Origin: Sphaerotilus natans
GTDB lineage: Bacteria; Pseudomonadota; Gammaproteobacteria; Burkholderiales; Burkholderiaceae_C
Length of the DNA stretch: 64,000 bases
Reading direction: 5' to 3'
Assembly (NCBI RefSeq): GCF_900156335.1
Contig: NZ_FTMZ01000015.1
Span: 54,241 to 118,240 of the forward strand
Both the position numbers and the translations under genes were made by a program. This document shows, one piece after another, positions 22,869 through 31,443 of the stretch (position 1 is the stretch's first letter; each line of letters opens with the position of its first letter). Under the pieces are notes generated by a model that made no database searches, was not told where the DNA came from, and saw nothing but the letters and a program-made list of their open reading frames with translations.

Positions 22869-22897
22869 ATTACAGCGTAACCGGGTTACATCGTCAA
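22869..22897 (-). promoter_or_regulatory. edd promoter (-35 TTGACG, 17-bp spacer, -10 TGTAAT)
   Basis: Read on the minus strand: TTGACG (22897-22892), a 17-base spacer, then TGTAAT (22874-22869). Both hexamers match the sigma70 consensus at five of six positions, and the spacer is ideal. Transcription should start about 35 bases upstream of the edd ATG. Confidence 0.7.
22877..22889. promoter_or_regulatory. Palindromic operator inside the edd promoter spacer
   Basis: GTAACC-G-GGTTAC is a perfect 6+1+6 inverted repeat centred in the spacer between the -35 and -10 boxes, where a bound protein would exclude RNA polymerase. The shape suggests a LacI/GntR-type gluconate repressor, but none is encoded in the window. 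A related GTCACCGGTTACATCGG lies at 16961-16977. Confidence 0.55.
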
Positions 22898-23001
22898 ATC
22901 ATTCGCCACCAGACCACGCAAGAAAAAGGCCCGGTGCCGCGACGATCGCGGCCCGGGCCTGGGCAAGCGGGAAGCGCCAGCCCTCTCGGGCCGGCCGACG
23001 C

Positions 23002-23532
23002 TCAGGGCGCGTCGACGATGCGGATCTCGACGCGACGGGCCTCGCGGTCGGTGCCGCTGCCGGTGGTGCTTTCCGGCTTGCGCATCAGCACCTGCTGCAG
23101 CGGCACGCCCGCGACCACCAGCGCGGCGCGCACGGCCTTGGCGCGCTGCTTGGCCAGCTCGGCGTTCATCGCCGGATCGCCGGTCGAATCGTGATAGCCC
23201 GACAGCAGCACCCGACGGGCGCCATCGCCGGCCAGGGCCTTGACCACCTCGGCCAGCGCGGCTGCATCCTCGGCGCCCACCGACGCGGAGCCGGTCTCGA
23301 AATACAGCACCGCCAGCGCCGGACCGGTCGGGGTCAGGTCGACGAGCACATCGGCGGCCTCGGCGCTCGCGCCGGAAGCGGCGGCCACGGCCGTCGTGGC
23401 CGCCGGCGCCGACGGGCTCTTGAGGCTGCGGGTCACCGCAAAGCCCAGCACGCCCAGCAGCAGCACCGCCACGCTGGTGAACACCACCCACAGACCGACC
23501 TTGCGGCTGTCGTCACGATCGTCGTCACTCAT
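23002..23532 (-). CDS. OmpA-family peptidoglycan-binding protein
   Basis: 176 residues. The ATG at 23532 follows a strong GAGGAGG site. A single N-terminal membrane anchor (about 15-37) is followed by an Ala/Ser-rich linker and a C-terminal OmpA-like domain (about 75-176) with LYFETGSASV, LSGYHDSTGD and REARRVEIRI. The domain binds peptidoglycan, linking inner membrane and wall. There is no beta-barrel. It is divergent from the ChaC gene. Partners are unknown. Confidence 0.85.
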   Translation of the reverse strand: MSDDDRDDSRKVGLWVVFTSVAVLLLGVLGFAVTRSLKSPSAPAATTAVAAASGASAEAADVLVDLTPTGPALAVLYFETGSASVGAEDAAALAEVVKALAGDGARRVLLSGYHDSTGDPAMNAELAKQRAKAVRAALVVAGVPLQQVLMRKPESTTGSGTDREARRVEIRIVDAP

Positions 23533-23653
23533 TTCGAACCTCCTCATGTTGATGAACGAGCCAGTTTACGGTGACAAACATCACGCTTTCTTGACTTTGG
23601 GAGGGGTCATCTCGGCCTTGTGGCCACAGCACCACTGCCCCGACACTGTCCGG

Positions 23654-24328
23654 ATGGACCTCGCTCGCCTTCACGACGATCTGGATGATCTGCTGACCCG
23701 CGGCCTCGGTTTCCGGGTCTTCGCCTATGGCTCGCTGCTGTGGCGGCCCGCCTTCACGCCGGCCGAATGCCTGACGGCCCGGGTGCAGGGCTGGCACCGG
23801 GCGCTGCGGATGCGCTCGCGGGTCAACCGCGGCACGCCGGCCTGCCCCGGCCTGGTCTTCGCGCTGCTGCCCGGGGGCTCCTGCCGGGGCGAGCTGCACC
23901 TGGAAGAGGCCGGGCGCGCCCATGCGACGCTCGATGCGCTGTGGGAGCGCGAGATGCCCGGCGGCGGTGTCTACCAGCCGCGCTGGCTGCAGGCCCTCAC
24001 CCCGCAGGGTCGGCTGCCGGCGCTGGCCTTCACGCTGCCTGCGCGCCATCCCAGCCATGTCGGCCGGCTCGACGACGCCACGCTGCTGCAGGTCCTGGCG
24101 CAGGCGCGCGGCCGCTACGGCAGCACGCTCGACTACCTGCTGCGCACCGCCGAGCGGCTCGACCAGCTCGGCATTCGCGATGCCGAGGTCTCACGCCTGG
24201 TCGGTCTGGCGGAGCGGCACGGGCTGACGGACCGCGAACGCCGGCTCGGCCGCGATCAGCCGCTCGAGATCCTCGCGGGTGTCGATGTCGACCAGCACGC
24301 CGGGGTCGCCCGTCTCGACCGCGAGTGA
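23654..24328 (+). CDS. ChaC-like gamma-glutamylcyclotransferase
   Basis: 224 residues from the ATG at 23654; an upstream in-frame ATG is less likely. The N terminus FRVFAYGSLLWRPAF is the ChaC substrate-loop signature, and the catalytic Glu is likely in LWEREMPGGGVY. ChaC enzymes break glutathione into 5-oxoproline and Cys-Gly in the cytosol. The last 45 residues or so lie on the opposite strand from the end of the MocA-like gene (138-base overlap) and do not look like a conserved part of the family. A weak GACACT box ends six bases before the ATG. Confidence 0.88.
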   Translation: MDLARLHDDLDDLLTRGLGFRVFAYGSLLWRPAFTPAECLTARVQGWHRALRMRSRVNRGTPACPGLVFALLPGGSCRGELHLEEAGRAHATLDALWEREMPGGGVYQPRWLQALTPQGRLPALAFTLPARHPSHVGRLDDATLLQVLAQARGRYGSTLDYLLRTAERLDQLGIRDAEVSRLVGLAERHGLTDRERRLGRDQPLEILAGVDVDQHAGVARLDRE

Positions 24329-24853
24329 GGGATAGCGGGCCAGCAGCCGGCGCAGCCCCTGGTCGCCGCTGAGGCGCGACAGCTCGTTGTACATCTCGGC
24401 GGCCAGACCGACCGGATGGCCGGCGCGGCCCAGATGCTGCGCGCAGGCGATCGGCGCGGCGCCCTGCCCGACCGCACGGGCCATCAGCTGCAGCGTCTGA
24501 GGGCGCACGCGCGGCATGTCGCCGGGCAGCACCAGCCAGCCGCAGGCCTGGGCCCGGGCGGTCACGCCAGCGGCGATCGAGTAGCCCGCGCCCAGCGGCT
24601 CGCGGCTGGCCGAGCCGACCGGCGGCAGCAGCACGATGTCGCGCGAGGCCACCACCTCGCGCACCAGCCCGACCAGCGGCGCCACCGTCACCACCACCAG
24701 CGGCAGCCCCGAGCCCAGCACCGATTCCAGCGTGTGCGCCAGCACGCTGGCCCGGCCCAGCGGACTGGCCAGCTTCGGCGTCGCGCCGGCAAAGCGCCGA
24801 CCCGCCCCGGCCGCCAGCACCACCACCGTGGGCAGCGTGCGTGCCGGACTCAT
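24191..24853 (-). CDS. MocA/MobA-like nucleotidyltransferase
   Basis: 220 residues from the ATG at 24853. The N terminus VVLAAGAGRRFAGATPKLASPLG is the NTP-binding loop of MobA-like NTP transferases, with LPGDMPRVRP as the metal-binding acidic motif and DIDTREDLERL at the C-terminal end. The arrangement is closest to molybdenum cofactor cytidylyltransferase (MocA), which attaches CMP to molybdopterin for xanthine dehydrogenase-type enzymes. No such enzyme lies in the window, so the substrate is an inference. Its 3' end overlaps the convergent ChaC gene. Confidence 0.82.
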   Translation of the reverse strand: MSPARTLPTVVVLAAGAGRRFAGATPKLASPLGRASVLAHTLESVLGSGLPLVVVTVAPLVGLVREVVASRDIVLLPPVGSASREPLGAGYSIAAGVTARAQACGWLVLPGDMPRVRPQTLQLMARAVGQGAAPIACAQHLGRAGHPVGLAAEMYNELSRLSGDQGLRRLLARYPSLAVETGDPGVLVDIDTREDLERLIAAEPAFAVRQPVPLRQTDQA

Positions 24854-24941
24854 GGCCGGCCCCCCTGGCCGCGTCGAAAATGCTGCACTGCGATCATGAC
24901 CGCTATCGGACCCGACAAGCGCCGCCACAGGAAGTGGTGCC

Positions 24942-24952
24942 TTCACTTAAGG
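24942..24952. repeat. 11-bp AT-rich inverted repeat, left copy
   Basis: TTCACTTAAGG here and its exact reverse complement at 25694-25704 frame the pdxH gene. Each half resembles one side of the palindrome TTCACTTAAGTGAA. Such AT-rich sequence stands out in this GC-rich region. Confidence 0.45.
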
Positions 24953-25002
24953 AGGATCACTAGCCGCCCCGGCCTCGCCTGCGGCAGCGCTCCACCTTGG
25001 CG

Positions 25003-25008
25003 CATACT
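25003..25008 (+). promoter_or_regulatory. Candidate -10 box of a leaderless pdxH mRNA
   Basis: CATACT ends six bases before the pdxH ATG. No Shine-Dalgarno sequence lies between them. Confidence 0.4.
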
Positions 25009-25014
25009 GGCGCC

Positions 25015-25653
25015 ATGAAGGACATCGCCCATCTGCGCAAGAGTTACGAAAGCGGCGAGCTCGACGAGGCCCTGGCCGGATCGGAGCCGCTGCAGCAGTT
25101 CGAACAATGGTTTCAGGCGGCGCTCGGCGCCGGCGTGCCCGAACCCAATGCGATGACGCTGGCCACCGTCGGCCCGGACGGCCGCCCGTCGACCCGCATC
25201 GTGCTGATCAAGGACTACGACGCCCGCGGTCTGGTCTGGTACACCAACTACGACAGCCGCAAGGGCCGCGAGCTCGCCGGCCACCCCTGGGCGGCGCTGC
25301 AGTTCCACTGGGTCGAGATGGAGCGGGTCGTGCGCGTCGAGGGCCGGGTCGAGCGGGTCGCCGAGGCCGAGTCGGATGCCTACTACGCCTCGCGACCGCT
25401 CGATTCGCGCCTGGGCGCCTGGGCCTCGCCGCAGAGCCAGCCGATCGCCTCGCGGGCGGTGCTGGTGAGCAACGCGGCCAAGGCGGCGGCGCAGCATGGC
25501 CTCAACCCGCCCCGACCGCCGCACTGGGGCGGCTTCCGCCTCGATCCGGACCGCTGGGAGTTCTGGCAGGGCCGCAAGTCACGCCTGCACGACCGGCTGG
25601 TCTACCAGCGCGAACCCGACGGCCGCTGGCAGCGCCAGCGTCTGGCGCCCTGA
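25015..25653 (+). CDS. pdxH: Pyridoxine/pyridoxamine 5'-phosphate oxidase
   Basis: 212 residues, the normal size. It oxidises pyridoxine or pyridoxamine 5'-phosphate to PLP with FMN. Family motifs in order: N-terminal [15 protein letters not shown]-binding [12 protein letters not shown] and [40 protein letters not shown], and the C-terminal [16 protein letters not shown] and RLHDRL. The ATG at 25015 gives the usual N terminus. It is a single gene flanked by two AT-rich inverted repeats. Confidence 0.97.
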   Translation: MKDIAHLRKSYESGELDEALAGSEPLQQFEQWFQAALGAGVPEPNAMTLATVGPDGRPSTRIVLIKDYDARGLVWYTNYDSRKGRELAGHPWAALQFHWVEMERVVRVEGRVERVAEAESDAYYASRPLDSRLGAWASPQSQPIASRAVLVSNAAKAAAQHGLNPPRPPHWGGFRLDPDRWEFWQGRKSRLHDRLVYQREPDGRWQRQRLAP

Positions 25654-25693
25654 TCGTCGACCGACGACGCAGGCCAAGCCACGACACTGCGCG

Positions 25694-25704
25694 CCTTAAG
25701 TGAA
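25694..25704. repeat. 11-bp AT-rich inverted repeat, right copy
   Basis: CCTTAAGTGAA, the exact reverse complement of 24942-24952. It lies in the gap between pdxH and the YdcF-like gene, next to AATATT. Confidence 0.45.
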
Positions 25705-25757
25705 TATTTCGCGCAAGGCTTGTTATCAAATGATGGTTTCTCCAGTTTGAAGAAGAG

Positions 25758-26606
25758 GTGGCATCGAGAATCGCGGCGTTACCAGACCCGCGTCACTCTC
25801 GCGTACCACTCGTGCTCGATCCTTCCTGGAAACCGACCCTCTCCGCGCTGCTGCAACCCCCGGCCAGCCTGCTGCTGATGATCCCGGCCGGTCTGTGGCT
25901 GCAGCGCCGCCCGGACTGGCGGCGCTGGGCCGGGCGGCTGATGATCGGCACGGCCCTGCTCGGGCTGTGGCTGATGTGCTCCAGCGGCACCGCCCTCTGG
26001 CTGCAGGATCGGGTGCTGCGTCCACCACCCGCCCTCAACGCGCCCGAGCTGCGTGCGCTGATGCGCAGCCCGAAGACCCCACCGAGCGCCATCGTGGTGC
26101 TGGGCGCCGGCCGTCACCGGCTCTCGCCGGAATACGGCAGCTCGATGCTGACGCAGCAGGCGATGGTGCGGCTGCACTACGGCGTGTGGCTGGCACGGCG
26201 CACCGGCCAGCCGCTGGCCTACAGCGGCGGCGTCGGCTGGGGCCAGTCCGGCGAGGTCACCGAGGCCGAGACCGCCGCGCGCATCCTGATGGACGACTAC
26301 GGCAGCCGGCTGCGCTGGACCGAGTCACGCTCGCGCGACACCCGCCAGAACGCGCAGCAGCTGGTGCCGCTGCTGGAAGCCGACGGCGTGCGCCGCATCA
26401 TCCTGGTGACCCATGCCGTGCACATGCCCCGGGCGCTGCGCGCCTTCCGCGACGCGGCCGGCACCCGCATGGTGATCGTGCCGGCCCCGGTGGCCTTCAT
26501 CACCCCGGACGAGTCCGGCCTGCTCGAGTGGATGCCCAGCGCGCACGGCTACCGGCTCACCCATGACGCGCTGCACGAGCTGCTCGGGCTGATCACCCGG
26601 AACTAG
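25758..26606 (+). CDS. YdcF/ElyC-family (DUF218) membrane protein
   Basis: 282 residues from GTG at 25758; GTG at 25812 (18 residues later) is an alternative. Two membrane helices lie near residues 28-48 and 55-80. A DUF218 domain (about 110-275) carries [37 protein letters not shown] and [18 protein letters not shown]. coli ElyC and SanA of this family affect envelope precursor metabolism. Its TAG stop shares the palindrome CTAG with the stop of the convergent ubiD gene. Confidence 0.85.
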   Translation: MASRIAALPDPRHSRVPLVLDPSWKPTLSALLQPPASLLLMIPAGLWLQRRPDWRRWAGRLMIGTALLGLWLMCSSGTALWLQDRVLRPPPALNAPELRALMRSPKTPPSAIVVLGAGRHRLSPEYGSSMLTQQAMVRLHYGVWLARRTGQPLAYSGGVGWGQSGEVTEAETAARILMDDYGSRLRWTESRSRDTRQNAQQLVPLLEADGVRRIILVTHAVHMPRALRAFRDAAGTRMVIVPAPVAFITPDESGLLEWMPSAHGYRLTHDALHELLGLITRN

Positions 26607-28183
26607 CTGCGCGGTACCGACGGCGCGACCAGCCGCCCCCAGAGCGCATCCATGCGCGCGGTCACCGCACGGTCCATCTCGATGGTGCGGCCCCACTCGC
26701 GGTCGGTCTCGCCGGGCCACTTGTTGGTCGCGTCCAGCCCCATCTTGCCGCCCAGGCCCGACACCGGCGAGGCGAAGTCGAGGTAGTCGATCGGCGTGTG
26801 CTCGACCAGCGTGGTGTCGCGCACCGGATCCATCCGGGTGGTGATGGCCCAGATCACTTCCTGCCAGCTGCGGATGTCCACGTCGTCGTCGACCACGACG
26901 ATGAACTTGGTGTACATGAACTGGCGCAGGAAGCTCCAGAGGCCGAACATCAGCCGCTTGGCGTGGCCCGGATAGGCCTTCTTCATGCTGATGACCGCCA
27001 TGCGGTAGCTGCAGCCCTCCGGCGGCAGATAGAAGTCGACGATCTCCGGAAACTGCTTCTTCAGGATCGGCACGAAGACCTCGTTGAGCGCCACGCCCAG
27101 CACCGCCGGCTCGTCGGGCGGCTTGCCGGTGTAGGTGGAGTGGTAGATCGCGTCCCGGCGCATCGTCAGACGCGAGATCTCGAACACCGGGAACCAGTCC
27201 TGCTCGTTGTAGTAGCCGGTGTGGTCGCCGTAGGGACCTTCCAGCGCGTGCAGGTAGCCGTCCTTCTCCTTGAGCGGCACGCCGTGCTCGCTGACACCCT
27301 CGAAGCCGGGCGCGGCCGGCGGGATGTGCCCCTCCAGCACGATCTCGGCGCTGGCGGGCACCTGCAGCATCAAGCCGCCCTCGCCCACCTGGCTGTCGGC
27401 CAGCTCGGTGCGACCGCCGCGCAGCAGGCCGGCGAACTGGTATTCGGACAGGCTGTCCGGCACCGGCGTCACCGCGCCCAGGATCGTGGCCGGATCGGCC
27501 CCCAAAGCCACCACGATCGGAAAGGGCTTTCCACGATTTGCATGAACAAATTCGCGGAAATCCAACGCTCCGCCGCGGTGAGCGAGCCAGCGCATGATGA
27601 CCTGCCGCCGCCCGATCACCTGCTGGCGGTAGATGCCCAGGTTCTGCCGCCGGCGCGGCCGTGCCACCGACTGCGGACCGCGGGTCACCACGAGGCCCCA
27701 GGTGATCAGCGGCGCCACGTCGCCGGGCCAGCAGTGCTGCACCGGCAGCCGGCCCAGATCGACCTCCGGACCCTCGACCACCAGCTCCTGACAGGCCGGC
27801 CGACGCACCACCGACGGCTTCATGTCCCACAGGGTTCGTGCCATCTGCCACAGCTGGCCGGCATCCTGCAGCCCCTTCGGGGGCTCGGGCTCCTTCAGTC
27901 GGGCCAGCAGCTCGCCGATGTCGCGCAGCGCTGCGACGCTGTCGGCCCCCATGCCGAAGGCGACACGCTCCGGCGTGCCGAACAGATTGGTAACTGCAGG
28001 TGTCGTGAATTTTTGTGTACCACGCACCGGATGGGTGAACAGCAGCGCCGGACCGCCTGCGCGCAGGGTGCGATCCGACAGCCAGGTCATTTCCAGATCG
28101 GTCGAGACGGGTTCTTTCACTTCCAGCAGCTGACCCCGAGCTTTCAGGGCGGCGAGGAAGTCTCTCAGGTCACGGTATTTCAT
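26603..28183 (-). CDS. ubiD: UbiD 3-polyprenyl-4-hydroxybenzoate decarboxylase
   Basis: 526 residues. It decarboxylates octaprenyl-hydroxybenzoate in ubiquinone synthesis and needs prenylated FMN made by UbiX, which is not in the window. Family motifs: [10 protein letters not shown] at the start, [29 protein letters not shown], the active-site [11 protein letters not shown] with its Glu, and [21 protein letters not shown]. Length is normal. It is divergent from the transglycosylase gene across a 280-base gap. Confidence 0.96.
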   Translation of the reverse strand: MKYRDLRDFLAALKARGQLLEVKEPVSTDLEMTWLSDRTLRAGGPALLFTHPVRGTQKFTTPAVTNLFGTPERVAFGMGADSVAALRDIGELLARLKEPEPPKGLQDAGQLWQMARTLWDMKPSVVRRPACQELVVEGPEVDLGRLPVQHCWPGDVAPLITWGLVVTRGPQSVARPRRRQNLGIYRQQVIGRRQVIMRWLAHRGGALDFREFVHANRGKPFPIVVALGADPATILGAVTPVPDSLSEYQFAGLLRGGRTELADSQVGEGGLMLQVPASAEIVLEGHIPPAAPGFEGVSEHGVPLKEKDGYLHALEGPYGDHTGYYNEQDWFPVFEISRLTMRRDAIYHSTYTGKPPDEPAVLGVALNEVFVPILKKQFPEIVDFYLPPEGCSYRMAVISMKKAYPGHAKRLMFGLWSFLRQFMYTKFIVVVDDDVDIRSWQEVIWAITTRMDPVRDTTLVEHTPIDYLDFASPVSGLGGKMGLDATNKWPGETDREWGRTIEMDRAVTARMDALWGRLVAPSVPRS

Positions 28184-28217
28184 GATCTACGGTTATGAAG
28201 AATGAGTTTTTTATTGT

Positions 28218-28246
28218 TGGCCGGTTATTTTGGCGACTTCTAGAAT
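28218..28246 (+). promoter_or_regulatory. Candidate sigma70 promoter of the transglycosylase gene
   Basis: TTGGCC (28218-28223) and TAGAAT (28241-28246) are separated by 17 bases. The start point would be near 28253, giving a 5' leader of about 210 bases. Confidence 0.5.
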
Positions 28247-28252
28247 CCAGCT

Positions 28253-28463
28253 GTTCATTGACGAAGGGGCTTGTGGCCTGCCGCGCAACGCGCAGCTGCC
28301 CCGGACAATCGCACCGTCAGGTCAGGGGAGAAGGTCGCCGCAAGAGCGACTGGCGACAGGAAGGCACCGCATGACTGCGGGCCCTGGAACGCGGGACCGT
28401 CGACGGATTATCAAGGCGCCCGCCCATGGCCACACGGCGCCTGCAGAAATGGGAAGGAGTTGC
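28253..28463 (+). other. Long structured leader of unknown type
   Basis: The 210 bases before the transglycosylase ATG hold no convincing ORF but several inverted repeats: GTCGCC/GGCGAC around 28333-28356, CCGCA-TGAC-TGCGG around 28367-28380, and the palindrome CCGTCGACGG around 28398. A GGAAGGAG ribosome site lies at the end. I cannot match it to a known riboswitch class; a regulatory RNA is possible. Confidence 0.35.
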
Positions 28464-29396
28464 ATGAGTGCATCCCGCTCTTGGGCACGCGTTCGCGTGG
28501 GCGCCCTGAATTCGGCACGGGTGTTCGTCAGCGATCTGGGCAACGGACTGATGGTCGTCAGCCACAGCAGCCTGGCCGTCATCGGTCTGGCGGTGCTGGC
28601 CGCGGCCTTCGTGATCGGCGGTCGCGCCGATGTGCGCGGTCTGCTCGAGGAACGTGCGCTGGACTGGCTGGTCTCGCGCCAGGAAGCCCGTTCGATCGAT
28701 GAGACGCTCGACACCGCAAGCCTGCTCGGCCCGGGCGACATCTCGGCGGTCGACCGCGCCACCGCGATCGATCCGAGCGAGCTCAACCGCCAGCAGGCGG
28801 TGGTCGCGCAGTGGCTGTCGCGCCGCTACAAGGTCGCACCGGAGCCGGTCGGCCGGCTGGTGCAGGAAGCCTGGTCGCTGGGCCAGCGGGTCGGCCTGGA
28901 GCCGACGCTGATCCTGGCCATCGTGGCGATCGAGTCCTCGTTCAATCCATTCGCGCAGAGCGCGGTCGGTGCCCAGGGCCTGATGCAGGTGATGACCCGG
29001 GTGCATGACGACAAGTACGTCGCCTTCGGTGGCAACCATGCCGCCTTCGACCCGCTGACCAATCTGCGCGTGGGCGTGCAGGTGCTGAAGGACTGCATCG
29101 CCAAGGCCGGCTCGGTCGAGGGCGGTCTGCGCCATTACGTCGGTGCCGCCAACCTGGCCAGCGATGGTGGCTACGCCTTCAAGGTCATGGCCGAGCAGGA
29201 ATTCATGCAGCAGCTGCTGCGCGGCCGCTCGGTGCCGACAACCGCTCGGCTGCCGGTGCCGCCGGTGGCGCCGCCCGAGGCCACAGGCGGCAGCGATGCG
29301 CCGATGACGCCGGTGCAGCCCAGCGTCCCGCCGGGCGGATCGCCCTCGGCCGCAGCCACCGATACGGCGCCGCGCCTCGCCGCGCTGGGCTACTGA
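28464..29396 (+). CDS. Lytic transglycosylase, SLT domain
   Basis: 310 residues from the ATG at 28464, preceded by GGAAGGAG. A membrane helix at about 37-55 anchors it to the inner membrane. A linker follows, then an SLT (soluble lytic transglycosylase) domain at about 140-245. It has the catalytic Glu in [24 protein letters not shown], and the later [18 protein letters not shown]. The C-terminal 60 residues are rich in Pro, Thr and Ala. It would cut peptidoglycan glycan strands to 1,6-anhydro ends. It is not obviously linked to the glyA operon that follows. Confidence 0.9.
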   Translation: MSASRSWARVRVGALNSARVFVSDLGNGLMVVSHSSLAVIGLAVLAAAFVIGGRADVRGLLEERALDWLVSRQEARSIDETLDTASLLGPGDISAVDRATAIDPSELNRQQAVVAQWLSRRYKVAPEPVGRLVQEAWSLGQRVGLEPTLILAIVAIESSFNPFAQSAVGAQGLMQVMTRVHDDKYVAFGGNHAAFDPLTNLRVGVQVLKDCIAKAGSVEGGLRHYVGAANLASDGGYAFKVMAEQEFMQQLLRGRSVPTTARLPVPPVAPPEATGGSDAPMTPVQPSVPPGGSPSAAATDTAPRLAALGY

Positions 29397-29438
29397 ACGG
29401 ACGACCGGCCCAGGCGCCAGCCTGCGGCCGTCTTCCTG

Positions 29439-29444
29439 TAAACT
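29439..29444 (+). promoter_or_regulatory. Candidate -10 box for the glyA riboswitch transcript
   Basis: TAAACT, preceded by TG (TGTAAACT, extended -10-like), places the transcription start at about 29450-29451, exactly the first base of the riboswitch P1 stem. The -35 is weak. Confidence 0.5.
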
Positions 29445-29447
29445 CGC

Positions 29448-29570
29448 CCGACCACGCAACTGGCGTTCAAGGCCCGCATCGGGCCGAGGTGGGCAACCAC
29501 CGGGGAGCGTGGTCGCCGCAGGCGCATCGGCTTGCGGCGGTTTCTTGCCGTGCGCCTGGGCAGCCCGATC
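29448..29570 (+). promoter_or_regulatory. ZTP (pfl) riboswitch upstream of glyA
   Basis: The ZTP riboswitch senses the purine intermediate ZMP/ZTP, which builds up when folate one-carbon units run short, and turns on folate genes such as glyA. Visible elements: P1 ACCACGC (29451-29457) pairs with GCGTGGT (29507-29513); an inner hairpin GGCCCG-CAT-CGGGCC (29471-29485); GGTGG-GCAA-CCACC (29488-29501) followed at once by the conserved GGGGAGCG; a second domain GCCGCA/TGCGGC (29515-29538); and the conserved 3' element GCGCCTGGGCA (29552-29562). The aptamer ends about 55 bases before the glyA ATG. No clear terminator hairpin with T-run follows, so control at translation is more likely. The class and position agree with known proteobacterial glyA leaders. 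Confidence 0.9.
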
Positions 29571-29626
29571 CGACCTACGAAGCGGGCCGGAACGGGTCCA
29601 GAATCTCCCGACAGGACTGCCGCATC

Positions 29627-30880
29627 ATGTTTGACCGCGCCATTCACTCGCTGGCCGCCATCGACCCCGAAATCAACGCGGCGATCGAAGCCGAAGTGCT
29701 CCGCCAGGAAGAGCACATCGAGCTGATCGCCAGCGAGAACTACACCTCGCCGGCCGTCATGGCCGCCCAGGGCTCGCAGCTCACCAACAAGTACGCCGAA
29801 GGCTACCCGGGCAAGCGCTACTACGGCGGCTGCGAGCATGTCGACGTGGTCGAGCAGCTGGCCATCGACCGCGCCAAGCAGCTCTTCGGCGCCGAGTACG
29901 CCAACGTGCAGCCGAACTCCGGCTCGCAAGCCAACCAGGCCGTCTTCTTCGGCCTGCTGCAGCCCGGCGACACCATCATGGGCCTGAGCCTGGCCGAAGG
30001 CGGCCACCTGACGCACGGCATGCCGCTGAACATGTCGGGCAAGTGGTTCAAGGTCGTCTCCTACGGCCTGAACGCCCAGGAAGACATCGACTACGACGCG
30101 ATGGAGCGCCTGGCCCACGAACACAAGCCGAAGCTGATCATCGCGGGCGCCTCGGCCTTCGCGCTGCGCATCGACTTCGAACGCTTCGCCCGGGTGGCCA
30201 AGGCCGTCGGCGCCTACTTCATGGTCGACATGGCCCACTACGCCGGCCTGATCGCCGCCGGCGTCTACCCGAACCCGGTGCCGCACGCCGACGTCGTCAC
30301 CACCACCACGCACAAGACCCTGCGCGGTCCGCGCGGCGGCCTGATCCTGATGCGCGGCGAGGACGTCGCCAAGAAGATCAACTCGGCGATCTTCCCCGGC
30401 ATCCAGGGCGGCCCGCTGATGCATGTCATCGCCGGCAAGGCGGTGGCCTTCAAGGAAGCGCTGAGCCCCGAGTTCAAGGCCTACCAGGAGCAGGTGGTCA
30501 AGAACGCCGCTGCGCTGGCCGAGACGCTGACCGCGCGCGGCCTGCGCATCGTCAGCGGCCGCACCGAAAGCCACGTCATGCTGGTCGACCTGCGCCCGAA
30601 GGGCCTGACCGGCAAGGAAGCCGAGGCGCTGCTGGGTCGTGCCCACATGACCTGCAACAAGAACGGCATCCCCAACGACCCGCAGAAGCCCTTCGTCACC
30701 AGCGGCATCCGCCTGGGCAGCCCGGCCTTCACCAGCCGTGGCTTCAAGGAAGAGCAGTCGCGCCTGGTCGCCAACCTGATCGCCGACGTGCTGGACGCGC
30801 CGAACGACGAGGCGGTGATCGAGCGCGTCAAGGCGCAGGTCGCGCAGCTGACGCGCGACTTCCCGGTCTACCGCGGCTGA
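29627..30880 (+). CDS. glyA: Serine hydroxymethyltransferase
   Basis: 417 residues. This PLP enzyme converts serine and tetrahydrofolate to glycine and 5,10-methylene-THF. The PLP lysine is in [38 protein letters not shown] and [12 protein letters not shown] are family motifs. Codons and length are normal. Expression is probably controlled by the ZTP riboswitch upstream. nrdR follows 23 bases later, the common arrangement in Proteobacteria. Confidence 0.98.
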   Translation: MFDRAIHSLAAIDPEINAAIEAEVLRQEEHIELIASENYTSPAVMAAQGSQLTNKYAEGYPGKRYYGGCEHVDVVEQLAIDRAKQLFGAEYANVQPNSGSQANQAVFFGLLQPGDTIMGLSLAEGGHLTHGMPLNMSGKWFKVVSYGLNAQEDIDYDAMERLAHEHKPKLIIAGASAFALRIDFERFARVAKAVGAYFMVDMAHYAGLIAAGVYPNPVPHADVVTTTTHKTLRGPRGGLILMRGEDVAKKINSAIFPGIQGGPLMHVIAGKAVAFKEALSPEFKAYQEQVVKNAAALAETLTARGLRIVSGRTESHVMLVDLRPKGLTGKEAEALLGRAHMTCNKNGIPNDPQKPFVTSGIRLGSPAFTSRGFKEEQSRLVANLIADVLDAPNDEAVIERVKAQVAQLTRDFPVYRG

Positions 30881-30903
30881 GGCCGGGCGGCGACGCCCTC
30901 CCG

Positions 30904-31347
30904 ATGCGCTGCCCCTACTGCGGTCACCAGGAAACCACCGTCGTCGAGACCCGCGCGTCCGACGAGGGTGACGCGATGCGCCGGCGGCGGCGCTGCAGCG
31001 GCTGCGACAAGCGCTTCACCACCTACGAGCGCGCCGAGCTGGCGATGCCCGCGGTGGTGAAGAAGAACGGGGCACGCAGCGAGTTCGACCGCGCCAAGCT
31101 GCGCGCGTCGATGATGCTGGCACTGCGCAAGCGCAATGTCAGCGTCGACCTGCTCGATGCGGCGATCGCCCGCATCGAGAACACCCTGTTCACCAGCGGC
31201 GAGAGCGAGGTCGGTACCTCGCAGATCGGCGAGCTGGTGATGCGCGAGCTCAAGCGCCTCGACAAGGTCGCCTATGTGCGCTACGCCTCGGTCTACCGCC
31301 AGTTCGAGGACGTCGACGCCTTCAGCCAGCTGATCCGCGAGATCTGA
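30904..31347 (+). CDS. nrdR: Ribonucleotide reductase repressor
   Basis: 147 residues. An N-terminal zinc ribbon has CPYCGH and [13 protein letters not shown], and an ATP-cone domain covers about residues 49-139 ([16 protein letters not shown]). NrdR represses ribonucleotide reductase genes when dATP is high. All four zinc cysteines are present. It lies 23 bases after glyA and is probably in the same operon, which would place it partly under the ZTP riboswitch. Confidence 0.97.
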   Translation: MRCPYCGHQETTVVETRASDEGDAMRRRRRCSGCDKRFTTYERAELAMPAVVKKNGARSEFDRAKLRASMMLALRKRNVSVDLLDAAIARIENTLFTSGESEVGTSQIGELVMRELKRLDKVAYVRYASVYRQFEDVDAFSQLIREI

Positions 31348-31443
31348 GCCGGACTGCCCGGCTCGCGGCCATCCCCCCACGGCGGGATCGTCCGACGCGG
31401 CATGCCGCGCGCAGACTGGGCCTCCTTCTCCAGGGAGGTCCGC

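Noticed and set aside
24942..24960. AAGGAGGATCAC resembling an rRNA 3' end or an attachment site
   Set aside because: The likeness to the 16S anti-Shine-Dalgarno region is short and no rRNA or integrase is nearby.
29448..29570. THF or glycine riboswitch as an alternative for the glyA leader
   Set aside because: The GGGGAGCG and CGCCTGGGCA elements and the stem layout fit the ZTP class and not the others.
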